Below the pieces are notes generated by a model. It ran no database searches and had not been told where the DNA came from. It worked only from the letters and a program-made list of their open reading frames with translations. A stretch of DNA of 21,047 nt from a virus, in IMG/VR virus record IMGVR_UViG_3300035199_000179, positions 1 through 21,047 of that record. One strand, given 5' to 3'. The position numbers and the translations under genes are program-made. Shown in pieces: positions 14,536-20,953 of the stretch. Position 1 is the stretch's first letter; each line of letters begins with the position of its first letter.

Positions 14536-16475
14536 GTTGGTCCTATTGCTACGGCTCGTTTCTGTTCACGTTCCAATTGAAGTTCCGCCATCTTTAATTG
14601 AGCATCTACAGCAGCTTCCTGTCCTTCCTGTTGAACCTTCTGCGCTTTAATCTGGACATCTGCTGCCTTAATTTCTAATTCTTTCTGTTTAATCTGCATC
14701 TCCATTTGAGCCATTTGCTCCTCTGGAGTTGGTGGCTGCTGCTGCACCTGTGATGGGTCAGTTAAGAAGTCATTAACATTCTGGAATCCCATTGCCTTAA
14801 CAAGGGATGCCCCAAGATTATACATATTCTGTTCTGTAACGATACTTAATCCGCCCCTCATTGCGTCTCCAGCAAACTGCAACATCCTTGAAAGGTGCAT
14901 CATCTGTTGATCCTTGTTTCCACTACCCAGAGCAACAGATACAGTACAATCCATCTTATCGCTCCATGAGTCAGGGCGTATAGGAATCCACTGGTTTCTT
15001 AACATAACCACCCTCTGATGATCTTGATTCTTCATCAGCAGCGTGTAGATAGTAAGCATTAAATCTTTTACACCAGTCTCTGCAAAGTTTCTGGCAATTA
15101 ACTCTACTCTGCTCTGGGCTGCACCCATGACTGCATTAACAGCAGTAGCCGTAGTATGCGAAGTCAAAGCATTATCATTAATACCCTGTGACATCTTCGA
15201 CACACCAGCCCTAGACTCTCTTACCCCGTCAAGGTACTCTAGCATCTGGAATGAGTAAGGCTCTAATGGGGGAGTCGCTAACGGCATTACTGCGTTAGGT
15301 GACTTGACTCTAACCACACCACCTGGTCTTTGCGTAAGAAGATCATCCAGGTTGGCCTGACCCTCTAGAACCGCATATCTACCGAAATTCTGGTTGTACA
15401 TATTATCCAAAAGATTACGCATCAATACAGATTTATAGAGTTGAAGATCCATTACTAAGTCAGCAACGGAAACACCAAAGAACTTATGCGGAACCTTTAT
15501 GGGGGTAATAGAAACAAAGGGAACAGAATCTATCTCGTCATTTGCAAGGACATAATCTCCAACCGTACAGACTTTCCTAAGTTCAACAATCCCATCTCCA
15601 TCGTAATCAGTTTGAAGAAAGGACTCATGTAACCAGTATTTCCTTAGAGCCTCTTCAGTTGAACTCTCGCTGATATTAAAATGATAACTATTATCGAACT
15701 CATGCCTTGCTGCTTTCTCTCCAAAGAGATCAAAGTCATTATCCTCGCCAGAACCAAGAGTCTCTGGATCAAGAGTTTGGCCTGGATACATCTCCCTCAA
15801 ATCAGATAAGGTCTTCTGTACTCTATGGCAAACAAACCTGGCGTCCTGAATCGTCTTAGCATCTCTTGAAATAAGAAATTCAGACGGCGGAACATTCTCT
15901 ATTCTAACTCTTCCAATTTGCCTCTGCCTAGAAACAACTACATCATGGTATATACCATCATCCTCCTCGTAAGGAGAGTGTTCTAATATCTCTACGTCAT
16001 CATTTGATATAAGAATATTAAATTCCATATCATCAAGATGCGTATACTCTTCCCTGACGGAATCATCATAATCATCCCACCATACTTTGACTATACCATT
16101 CTTAGATAGCAGAGCATCGGTGAACCAGGAGTACAGTATTTCCCAGCCAGGATTATCCTTAGTAAATACATAGTTCACGTAGTCAGTAGCCTGTTCAGCC
16201 ATAGGCACATCTTCAGGACCATGAGGGGAGAATTTAACCATCTCATCCCCAGACGCGAACACCCTCATTAGAGAAGGCTTGATCCACTCTATAGTATCCT
16301 GAACAGTAGAGTCTACATACTGGCTACGCCCCTCAACTTCATTTCCAAAGGGCTGACCATGATAATACTCCATCGCCTTCTCACGATGCTGTGAAACCGT
16401 ATCACCATAGCCTAAAGAGTCAGTGATCTCACTCTGTATTCTGGCTACTAGTTCTTCTTCAGTAATCTTTGCCAT
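14532..16475 (-). CDS. Portal protein, P22 type
   Basis: A 647-aa protein of the P22 gp1-like portal family. Visible are YYHGQPFGNEVEGRSQYVDS with TVQDTIEWIKPSLMRVFAS at about 37-75, WWDDYDD, FLISRDAKTIQDARFVCHRV, the hallmark DYDGDGIVELRKV at 290-302, PHKFFGVSVADLVMDLQLYK at 329-348, and DGVRESRAGVSKMSQGIN. A Gln/Lys/Glu-rich helix at about 585-647 could form the C-terminal barrel crown. Portals form a 12-subunit ring at one capsid vertex through which DNA enters and leaves. The ATG overlaps the terminase stop by one base. Length is near that of P22 gp1 (725 aa), slightly shorter. Confidence 0.93.
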   Translation of the reverse strand: MAKITEEELVARIQSEITDSLGYGDTVSQHREKAMEYYHGQPFGNEVEGRSQYVDSTVQDTIEWIKPSLMRVFASGDEMVKFSPHGPEDVPMAEQATDYVNYVFTKDNPGWEILYSWFTDALLSKNGIVKVWWDDYDDSVREEYTHLDDMEFNILISNDDVEILEHSPYEEDDGIYHDVVVSRQRQIGRVRIENVPPSEFLISRDAKTIQDARFVCHRVQKTLSDLREMYPGQTLDPETLGSGEDNDFDLFGEKAARHEFDNSYHFNISESSTEEALRKYWLHESFLQTDYDGDGIVELRKVCTVGDYVLANDEIDSVPFVSITPIKVPHKFFGVSVADLVMDLQLYKSVLMRNLLDNMYNQNFGRYAVLEGQANLDDLLTQRPGGVVRVKSPNAVMPLATPPLEPYSFQMLEYLDGVRESRAGVSKMSQGINDNALTSHTTATAVNAVMGAAQSRVELIARNFAETGVKDLMLTIYTLLMKNQDHQRVVMLRNQWIPIRPDSWSDKMDCTVSVALGSGNKDQQMMHLSRMLQFAGDAMRGGLSIVTEQNMYNLGASLVKAMGFQNVNDFLTDPSQVQQQPPTPEEQMAQMEMQIKQKELEIKAADVQIKAQKVQQEGQEAAVDAQLKMAELQLEREQKRAVAIGPT

Positions 16476-17950
16476 TAAATAATTCCGTAGTTCCTATATT
16501 CGACATCTTGTGTCCATGTGGGGTCTTTACCAGCAACCGCAAACCTCTGAGATTGGAAGGCGTACCTTGTTGCGCTCATAAGGTCATCCCTGAAAGGAAC
16601 TACCTTGTTCTGTTTCCTATGATACATCCTGAATTCTTCAAACCAGTCGCCAAGAGTAGAGAATACCTTGAATTTACCACCCTCCATAGCCTGGATCATT
16701 GCCATTAACCCCTCTTCTATAGAGTTTGATCCCTTATTATTGCCCAATGCGGGTGGATTAGTGAAGTGTTCAAGGAGAAAGTTGCATCCTAAGTTCCTGT
16801 ATTGGTCGGCAAGTCCTGGATTTCCCATCGAATCTCGCCTATTTCCGTCATGTGGGTAGGCAATGGGGATAAAGTGGGGTCTTCCCCTGATTACCTCTGA
16901 ATGTACCGCTGGACTGGCCTTGGATGCCCTATAACAGTCATAAACATAGAACATTTCCCCTTCTGTGTCTATCGCGCACCACACTACGGCAGTAGGATGG
17001 TCCCATCCGAAGTCTATTGCTGCTATTCTGGGCCAATGATCCTCCAAATATAGGGGATCAACCATAATTTTCTCCTCATTTAGAGGGAAAATAAGGCCAG
17101 AACCAATAGAAGGTCTGCCATTCTTACGCATTTCTCTCTCATGTGGGCTATATGAGGAGAGAATCTGCTCCATAACCACCTTATTTAAGTGGCCTTTCTC
17201 ACCATTCTTGGAGGTAACTTGCTCAGATGCGTCATCCCATGTCGCATTTACAAGTGCTTGACCGCTCTGGAGGTGATTCATAAAGGATGCCACTGTCTCT
17301 GTCATCCCTGCCTCTGGGGTAAAGGTCATATAAACCATCCCCCTGCGGTCTAATGTCCTCGTAACAGCCTGAGAGTAGATGTCCCTGGATGGTTCCTCGT
17401 CCAACCAGATACAATCTACACTACGACCCTGCCACTTCTCTACACCCATCTCATAGGCTTTGAAGAATAAAGATGAGTTCCCACCGGAAACATGGCGAAT
17501 AAGTGCCACGCTCTTTGCGTTTGGAACCCCAGGCTTCCTTTCGGTCTTTATTATTAGATTTTTCGGTACAGTACCGGAACCAAAAGCGTCTGGGTCATCG
17601 GGGGAACCCAGTAATTCAAACTGAACAATATCCCTGGTTGTCTCGTTGGAGACACCCCCAGCCCATGCTATGATAGGCTGCTTATACATCCTTCCTTCCC
17701 ACCAATCTGGATACAAGCCTGTAAGGTGGTAACTCAACTCCATACTACCGCAATAACTCTTACCTATGCGGTTAGCAGCCATCAGGAGCCTCTGGTTGGC
17801 CTCTGAGCCTGTTTTGTGGAACTTTAGCTGGTAGGGGTAAGGGTCATAAGAATCGATCCTAGAATAGCGCTCACGCTGTCTCTGCTCCCGCAGGAGTTCT
17901 AATGCCCTAGTGTTTGAGGAGTGCGTCGAGTTCCCGTTGGATTTCTTCAT
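16475..17950 (-). CDS. Terminase large subunit
   Basis: A 491-aa packaging motor protein. The ATPase domain shows a deviant Walker A, LMAANRIGKSY (about 56-66), Walker B with catalytic glutamate VDCIWLDEEP (178-187, Glu185), and coupling motif YMTFTPEAG (207-215). The RNase-H-like nuclease domain shows AAIDFGWDHPTAVVW (Asp313), AYPHDGN (Asp368) and PFRDDLMSATRYA (Asp455/Asp456). This matches the P22/Sf6-type terminase group, which often packages headful DNA, though the packaging mode cannot be told from the window. The start at 17950 lies inside the small-terminase gene (44-base overlap). The next in-frame Met is at residue 57, within Walker A, so a later start would destroy the motor. Confidence 0.96.
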   Translation of the reverse strand: MKKSNGNSTHSSNTRALELLREQRQRERYSRIDSYDPYPYQLKFHKTGSEANQRLLMAANRIGKSYCGSMELSYHLTGLYPDWWEGRMYKQPIIAWAGGVSNETTRDIVQFELLGSPDDPDAFGSGTVPKNLIIKTERKPGVPNAKSVALIRHVSGGNSSLFFKAYEMGVEKWQGRSVDCIWLDEEPSRDIYSQAVTRTLDRRGMVYMTFTPEAGMTETVASFMNHLQSGQALVNATWDDASEQVTSKNGEKGHLNKVVMEQILSSYSPHEREMRKNGRPSIGSGLIFPLNEEKIMVDPLYLEDHWPRIAAIDFGWDHPTAVVWCAIDTEGEMFYVYDCYRASKASPAVHSEVIRGRPHFIPIAYPHDGNRRDSMGNPGLADQYRNLGCNFLLEHFTNPPALGNNKGSNSIEEGLMAMIQAMEGGKFKVFSTLGDWFEEFRMYHRKQNKVVPFRDDLMSATRYAFQSQRFAVAGKDPTWTQDVEYRNYGII

Positions 17951-18272
17951 TCGACATCTGCTCTATATTGGTTTGCTCTATTCTTTCTACAGGTTTCAGT
18001 CCCGCTCTATCCAACAAGTCCTTGATCGCGCCAAGACGGACGCTCTCGCTCTCTGCCTTCTCCGCCAGTTCAGATAGAAAGTGTAGGCTTGAGGGTATCT
18101 TGTCTGCAAGAACCTTTTGAGTCTGGTCATTGATCTGTTCCCTTAAAATATTTTTAAGTTCATATCCCTTCTGTTTGGCTGTCTTCTCAGAGTATCCTGC
18201 CTTTATAGCAGAATCAGTAGCATTGCCAGTTATGGAATAGTGTTCAATAAATTTGTCTTGTCGTTCTGTCAT
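17907..18272 (-). CDS. Terminase small subunit
   Basis: A 121-aa DNA-recognition subunit. The N-terminal TERQDKFIEHYSITGNATDS then AIKAGYSEKTAKQKGYELK is the signature of the Terminase_2 family and contains its helix-turn-helix. Residues 55-100 form oligomerisation helices (LHFLSELAEKAESESVRLGA). The C-terminus (IEQMSNEEIQRELDALLKH) is the usual segment that contacts the large subunit. The ATG overlaps the preceding stop as ATGA, and the last 44 bases overlap the large terminase gene. Confidence 0.93.
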   Translation of the reverse strand: MTERQDKFIEHYSITGNATDSAIKAGYSEKTAKQKGYELKNILREQINDQTQKVLADKIPSSLHFLSELAEKAESESVRLGAIKDLLDRAGLKPVERIEQTNIEQMSNEEIQRELDALLKH

Positions 18273-19735
18273 GTGTACATTAAGGCTCCGCCTCTCCCAC
18301 CAGCATACCGTTTAGCGCGTTTTTCCTCTTCTTTAGCAACGCGTTTAGTTTGAGTTTCCATCCATGCCATATGTTCCTCTAAAGCCTTTTTAGATGCTGA
18401 ATCAAGTTTAGCCCTTTGTTCTGCTGCCTTCTTTTTTGTAGCAGCCTCTCTTTTAGCTTCTTTCTTTCTCGCTGCTGATGCTGCTTTCCTTACCTCAGCC
18501 TGTCGCTCTCTCTCCTGCCTGGACCTATCAGCCTTCCGTATGGCAGAAAAGTCTTCTACCTGCGCTTCAGGCTCATCACGCGCTGGAGGTGGAACAACAA
18601 TATCAGGAATCACTGGAGCAGGTGGAGTCCATTCTGGCACTGGTTCAGTATACCATACTCTAGGATCGCCAGTTGTATCTGGCTCTGGCCCTGTAGCACC
18701 TAAGTATTCTCTCATATGATATCTAGAAGGTATACCAAGAAATTTAGGTGTTATATCTTTTCCTAATGCTCCTGATTGCTCTACACTTTGTAGATATTGT
18801 TGAGGAGGATTAAATATTACATCTGGAGATACAGGAGTTGTACTCGCTCCTGCTGCTGAAATAGGATTCCAGATAGATGTTTCAGGAATACTACCCTCCC
18901 TAAGTCGAAGTTCTTCTGCATCATTTCTTTGTTTGAATAACTCTTGAGGCGTTAATGCCCCAGAGGTTGTAGATGGTAGAAGGCCAAGATTCCCAAGAAG
19001 ATTTTGCCTCACCCCTTCTACTGCATTTCTTCCTGCTCTTTCTCTAAGATAGCCTGGTGGAAAGAGACTATGAGGTAGCTGTTTTCTAAATGGAGAGTCC
19101 TCATCAGTAAAATGTACAGGAGACATATGCAAAGGATTTGTTACATCCTCATACACTCTCCTTGGTGTTTTCATTGGAGCCTCTGCTCTGGGAGAGAATA
19201 ATGACGAGGCCACTCCTAACGCAAGAGGACCACCCCTTAAGAAAGGTCGCCAAGATGGAATTCTTGTAGGTGGAGGCCCAGATGGGCCACGCATCCCTGG
19301 CTCTATAGCCCTTATCATCTTTTCTACAGTAAGATTTCGTGGTGGTGACGTAAGAGGATTTACACTTCTTATAGGATTTGAACTTCTTGGCTCTATATGA
19401 GGGAATAACTCTTGAACAGGCCAGATGTTTGATGGCTCTCCCTCACTGACAATCCTATTGAATATATCCCTGGTCCCTTCCGGTATCTTCTGTAAGTTTT
19501 GCCAGTCTCTCTCAAGCTGTGAATACTTATCAGTTGGCTCAACTGTCGTAAGGTCAGGTGGCATAAAAGGTTCATTAGACTCTGCCATGAATCTTTTATC
19601 ACCAAGATCAAATGGGAGTATTGATGTATCAACTTCAGCATCCTCACCACCAAAGAACGATGGGATATTTTTAATAAACGCCCACCTTTCTCCAGGTTGT
19701 CCAGGAAATCCAGGAAATTTAGGAACATCAGCCAT
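18269..19735 (-). CDS. Unknown Pro-rich protein with basic helical C-terminus (488 aa)
   Basis: A 488-aa protein I do not recognise. Residues 1-395 are rich in Pro, Gly, Ser and Arg with little predicted order, with a moderately hydrophobic patch GGPLALGVASSLF at 168-180 that is short for a membrane span. Residues about 398-475 are a single charged helix dominated by Lys, Arg, Ala and Glu (AARKKEAKREAATKKKAAEQ), and the end is a Gly-rich tail. It overlaps the 155-aa gene by 8 bases and the small terminase by 4, so it is coupled to the packaging genes. The composition resembles the coiled-coil protein at 823-1836: a Pro-rich head, Ala-rich charged helix and Gly-rich tail. An internal head, ejection or DNA-associated protein is possible, without direct evidence. 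Confidence 0.82.
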   Translation of the reverse strand: MADVPKFPGFPGQPGERWAFIKNIPSFFGGEDAEVDTSILPFDLGDKRFMAESNEPFMPPDLTTVEPTDKYSQLERDWQNLQKIPEGTRDIFNRIVSEGEPSNIWPVQELFPHIEPRSSNPIRSVNPLTSPPRNLTVEKMIRAIEPGMRGPSGPPPTRIPSWRPFLRGGPLALGVASSLFSPRAEAPMKTPRRVYEDVTNPLHMSPVHFTDEDSPFRKQLPHSLFPPGYLRERAGRNAVEGVRQNLLGNLGLLPSTTSGALTPQELFKQRNDAEELRLREGSIPETSIWNPISAAGASTTPVSPDVIFNPPQQYLQSVEQSGALGKDITPKFLGIPSRYHMREYLGATGPEPDTTGDPRVWYTEPVPEWTPPAPVIPDIVVPPPARDEPEAQVEDFSAIRKADRSRQERERQAEVRKAASAARKKEAKREAATKKKAAEQRAKLDSASKKALEEHMAWMETQTKRVAKEEEKRAKRYAGGRGGALMYT

Positions 19736-20195
19736 CGTAGTCGAAACGACGTGCGCGTCTTACTCTGTTTCTGTCTATCCTGGATTTAATCTTCTTTTTG
19801 CCTTTCTTTACATCCCCCCATTTATCCATGAGGGCAGCGACAATTAATTCCCACATTCCATCAGGTGGTAAATCACCACCCATACCACCAACGCCATAGC
19901 CTGATCTGGGATCAAACTGTGGAGCGAATGGAGTATTACCAGGACTTGCTGGTCTAGCGGGGCTTGTCGGGAATGTGCCTAGGAATCCTCCTGTTGGGCC
20001 ATAATTTTGGCTAGGATATGCACCCATTGGAACTGGCGCAGCACCTGTAACCAGAGGAGATGGTTCATTAACCCTGCTCCCATAGCCTCTTGCTGAGAAT
20101 CCATGAGGAGTACGTTGAAATGGTACTGCCCCGAAGTCTCTCCTGTTTCCCTCAGAAGTTCTATGCTGATCTCTTAGCCAATCTATAAATGCCAT
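19728..20195 (-). CDS. Unknown Gly/Pro-rich protein with basic C-terminus (155 aa)
   Basis: A 155-aa protein. Residues 1-110 are Gly/Pro/Ser/Tyr-rich and probably disordered (AYPSQNYGPTGGFLGTFP). Residues 113-126 are a short amphipathic helix (MWELIVAALMDKWG). Residues 127-150 are strongly basic (KKGKKKIKSRIDRNRVRRAR). It begins 2 bases after the 41-aa gene. The basic tail could bind nucleic acid. No family is recognised, and a role near DNA packaging is suggested only by its neighbours. Confidence 0.78.
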   Translation of the reverse strand: MAFIDWLRDQHRTSEGNRRDFGAVPFQRTPHGFSARGYGSRVNEPSPLVTGAAPVPMGAYPSQNYGPTGGFLGTFPTSPARPASPGNTPFAPQFDPRSGYGVGGMGGDLPPDGMWELIVAALMDKWGDVKKGKKKIKSRIDRNRVRRARRFDYDG

Positions 20196-20197
20196 GA

Positions 20198-20323
20198 TTA
20201 TTTTACTCCACTTTTCTTAGCCCTTCTTTTTGCTGCATCTCTAGCCTTTTTATACTTCATCCGTCCAGCCTGAGTATAAGCATAATGAATCTTCTTTCCT
20301 GATTTAGTTGTTCTTGTGGGCAT
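20198..20323 (-). CDS. Tiny basic protein, unknown (41 aa)
   Basis: Read directly from the bases: ATG at 20323, TAA at 20200-20198, 41 codons, then only 2 bases to the next ATG. The product begins MPTRTTKSGKKIHYAYTQAG and continues as a Lys/Arg/Ala helix (KYKKARDAAKRRAKKSG). About two fifths of the residues are Lys or Arg and acids are almost absent. An AGAG site lies about 9 bases before the ATG, which is weak. It is the first gene of the leftward operon. A small nucleic-acid-binding or DNA-condensing protein is a reasonable guess, with no family match that I know. Confidence 0.7.
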   Translation of the reverse strand: MPTRTTKSGKKIHYAYTQAGRMKYKKARDAAKRRAKKSGVK

Positions 20324-20373
20324 ATTAGATATCTCTTATGTTACTTGAAAACTCCCTTTGGTGAGTGGGGAGA

Positions 20374-20387
20374 ATATATATATATAT
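20374..20387. repeat. (TA)7 tract upstream of the leftward operon
   Basis: Fourteen bases of alternating AT, about 50 bases before the first leftward ATG. It contains TATATT and TATATA hexamers readable as a -10 element on the minus strand, but no good -35 lies 16-18 bases further upstream. It may be a melting site for the operon promoter. Confidence 0.55.
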
Positions 20388-20400
20388 GTAAAAAGCGAAG

Positions 20401-20412
20401 GGGGGTACCCCC
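20401..20412. repeat. GC palindrome GGGGGTACCCCC
   Basis: A perfect 12-bp palindrome. As RNA it would need a GUAC tetraloop, leaving a 4-bp stem. On the minus strand it is followed by TTCGCTTTTT, so a weak leftward terminator is conceivable. Confidence 0.6.
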
Positions 20413-20419
20413 GTAGCGA

Positions 20420-20440
20420 GTGCCCGTCCGTATAGGGCAC
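20420..20440. repeat. Inverted repeat GTGCCC / GGGCAC
   Basis: Six-base arms with a 9-base loop, directly followed by the overlapping CACGTG palindrome. It is part of the group of hairpin-forming elements in the control region. Confidence 0.6.
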
Positions 20441-20475
20441 GTGATCGACCGATAGGGAGAGCGCAATATAGTAGA

Positions 20476-20489
20476 CGCACCTTGGTGCG
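20476..20489. repeat. Inverted repeat CGCACC TT GGTGCG
   Basis: Six-base arms around two bases. As plus-strand RNA it would fold as a 5-bp stem (CGCAC/GUGCG) closed by a CUUG tetraloop, a stable loop type. Confidence 0.6.
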
Positions 20490-20572
20490 ACGTAGCTGTT
20501 CTTGTGAGCCTGTAGTATCGGCGAATATCTCGGTTGGTGTTATTTGTTTGGTGTTGGGAAGTTATAGAAGAA

Positions 20573-20585
20573 GGACGGAACGTCC
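20573..20585. repeat. Inverted repeat GGACG GAA CGTCC
   Basis: Five-base arms with a 3-base loop and no following T-run on either strand, so not a standard terminator. It is the last of the GC-rich inverted repeats in the control region. Confidence 0.55.
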
Positions 20586-20641
20586 GCGCCTTTACAAAAT
20601 TTTCTGGATACCTTTCGGCTACGTGTGTGTGTGGAGGTAGG

Positions 20642-20710
20642 ATGTCCCTATCTGTTGTTTCTTCTCTTCTAATTAAAAAGATAATAGTTATATCTGTGTA
20701 TAGTTGTTAA
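20642..20710 (+). CDS. Possible 22-aa hydrophobic peptide (low confidence)
   Basis: A GGAGG motif at 20633-20637 lies 4 bases before an ATG that opens 22 codons (MSLSVVSSLLIKKIIVISVY, then SC). The product is Ser/Leu/Ile/Val-rich with a Lys pair in the middle. The frame ends inside the repeats next to the large dyad. It may be a leader peptide, a small membrane peptide or chance; the good ribosome site is the only support. Confidence 0.2.
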   Translation: MSLSVVSSLLIKKIIVISVYSC

Positions 20711-20788
20711 GGTAGCTATCCATATCTTATGCACATAGCTATCCTGTTGTATCGGATAGGTCTGTGTATAAGTTGTGGATAGGTAGCT
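20693..20788. repeat. Imperfect direct repeat, two copies of about 25-28 bp
   Basis: Copy one at 20693-20717 and copy two at 20761-20788 both begin TCTGTGTATA, continue with GTTGT after a one-base difference, and end AGGTAGCT. They differ by small insertions (TTA versus GGAT) in the middle. The second copy is also the right arm of the large inverted repeat, so the element exists in three related forms. Confidence 0.7.
20711..20787. repeat. 77-bp imperfect inverted repeat (34-bp arms)
   Basis: Left arm 20711-20744 and right arm 20754-20787 match at 27 of 34 positions when one is reversed and complemented, with a 9-base centre (TGTTGTATC). CTATCC occurs at 20716 and 20739 and GGATAG at 20754 and 20777, so each pair is 23 bases apart and all four are symmetric about position 20749. 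The two perfect DnaA-like boxes are symmetric about the same point. Confidence 0.85.
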
Positions 20789-20841
20789 TTCTCTTCTTTG
20801 TTCTTTCGGGCCGAACAACTGGCGATCAGGCGGGGAATGGG

Positions 20842-20880
20842 CGTTGTTAAAATACAACGATATTGTGTGAAGATACAACG
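20842..20880. promoter_or_regulatory. Operator-like palindrome plus direct repeat
   Basis: CGTTGTTAAAATACAACG (20842-20859) is an 18-bp inverted repeat with 6-base arms. A second ATACAACG at 20873-20880 repeats the right half-site exactly 21 bases on, two helical turns. The core ATACAAC also occurs inverted at 20746-20752, the centre of the large dyad. The layout suggests a dimeric DNA-binding protein, possibly a repressor of the rightward gene. Confidence 0.5.
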
Positions 20881-20889
20881 CTTTTTAGG

Positions 20890-20918
20890 TTGACGGATTT
20901 TAATTATTCCTGTACCCT
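20890..20918 (+). promoter_or_regulatory. Possible sigma70-type promoter for the rightward gene
   Basis: TTGACG (20890-20895) is a 5 of 6 match to the -35 element. With a 17-base spacer, TACCCT (20913-20918) would be the -10, matching TATAAT at only three positions. It begins 10 bases after the operator-like repeats, so regulation there would be expected. Confidence 0.35.
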
Positions 20919-20953
20919 GTATGTATCAATCAACTTAGATATGAGGTGTTCAA

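Larger units (their letters stand above)
20671..20788. other. Candidate replication origin with DnaA-like boxes
   Basis: Four 9-mers resemble the bacterial DnaA box TTWTNCACA. TTATGCACA on plus at 20727-20735 and TTATACACA on minus at 20763-20771 match fully. CTATCCACA on minus at 20774-20782 and CTATACACA on minus at 20695-20703 have one mismatch each. An AT-rich patch (20671-20692) beside them could melt. The boxes lie within a large inverted repeat. Phages that replicate as circles sometimes borrow host DnaA, so an origin is a fair reading. A binding site for an unknown phage regulator is the main alternative. Confidence 0.5.
20324..20953. other. Non-coding intergenic region between divergent operons
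   Basis: About 630 bases with no convincing gene, between the leftward virion operon and a rightward gene. From left to right it holds a (TA)n tract, a group of GC-rich inverted repeats (20401-20585), a GT run at 20623-20632, an AT-rich patch (20671-20692), a large dyad with DnaA-like boxes (20711-20787), an operator-like palindrome (20842-20859) and a possible promoter (20890-20918). Such a layout is typical of a control or replication region. Confidence 0.8.

Noticed and set aside
20401-20412. Intrinsic terminator at the GGGGGTACCCCC palindrome
   Set aside because: Only a 4-bp stem can form once a loop is allowed, and the T-run on the minus strand starts 5 bases later; kept only as a palindrome.
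20400-20640. tRNA or known small RNA in the hairpin-rich stretch
   Set aside because: No acceptor stem, T-loop consensus or cloverleaf could be found on either strand by eye.
20669-20878. 69-codon minus-strand frame in the intergenic region
   Set aside because: It lies over the dyad and repeats, has no good ribosome site, and its composition (many Tyr, His, Thr) reflects the repeats. It also ends far from the next gene in a region where genes are tightly packed.
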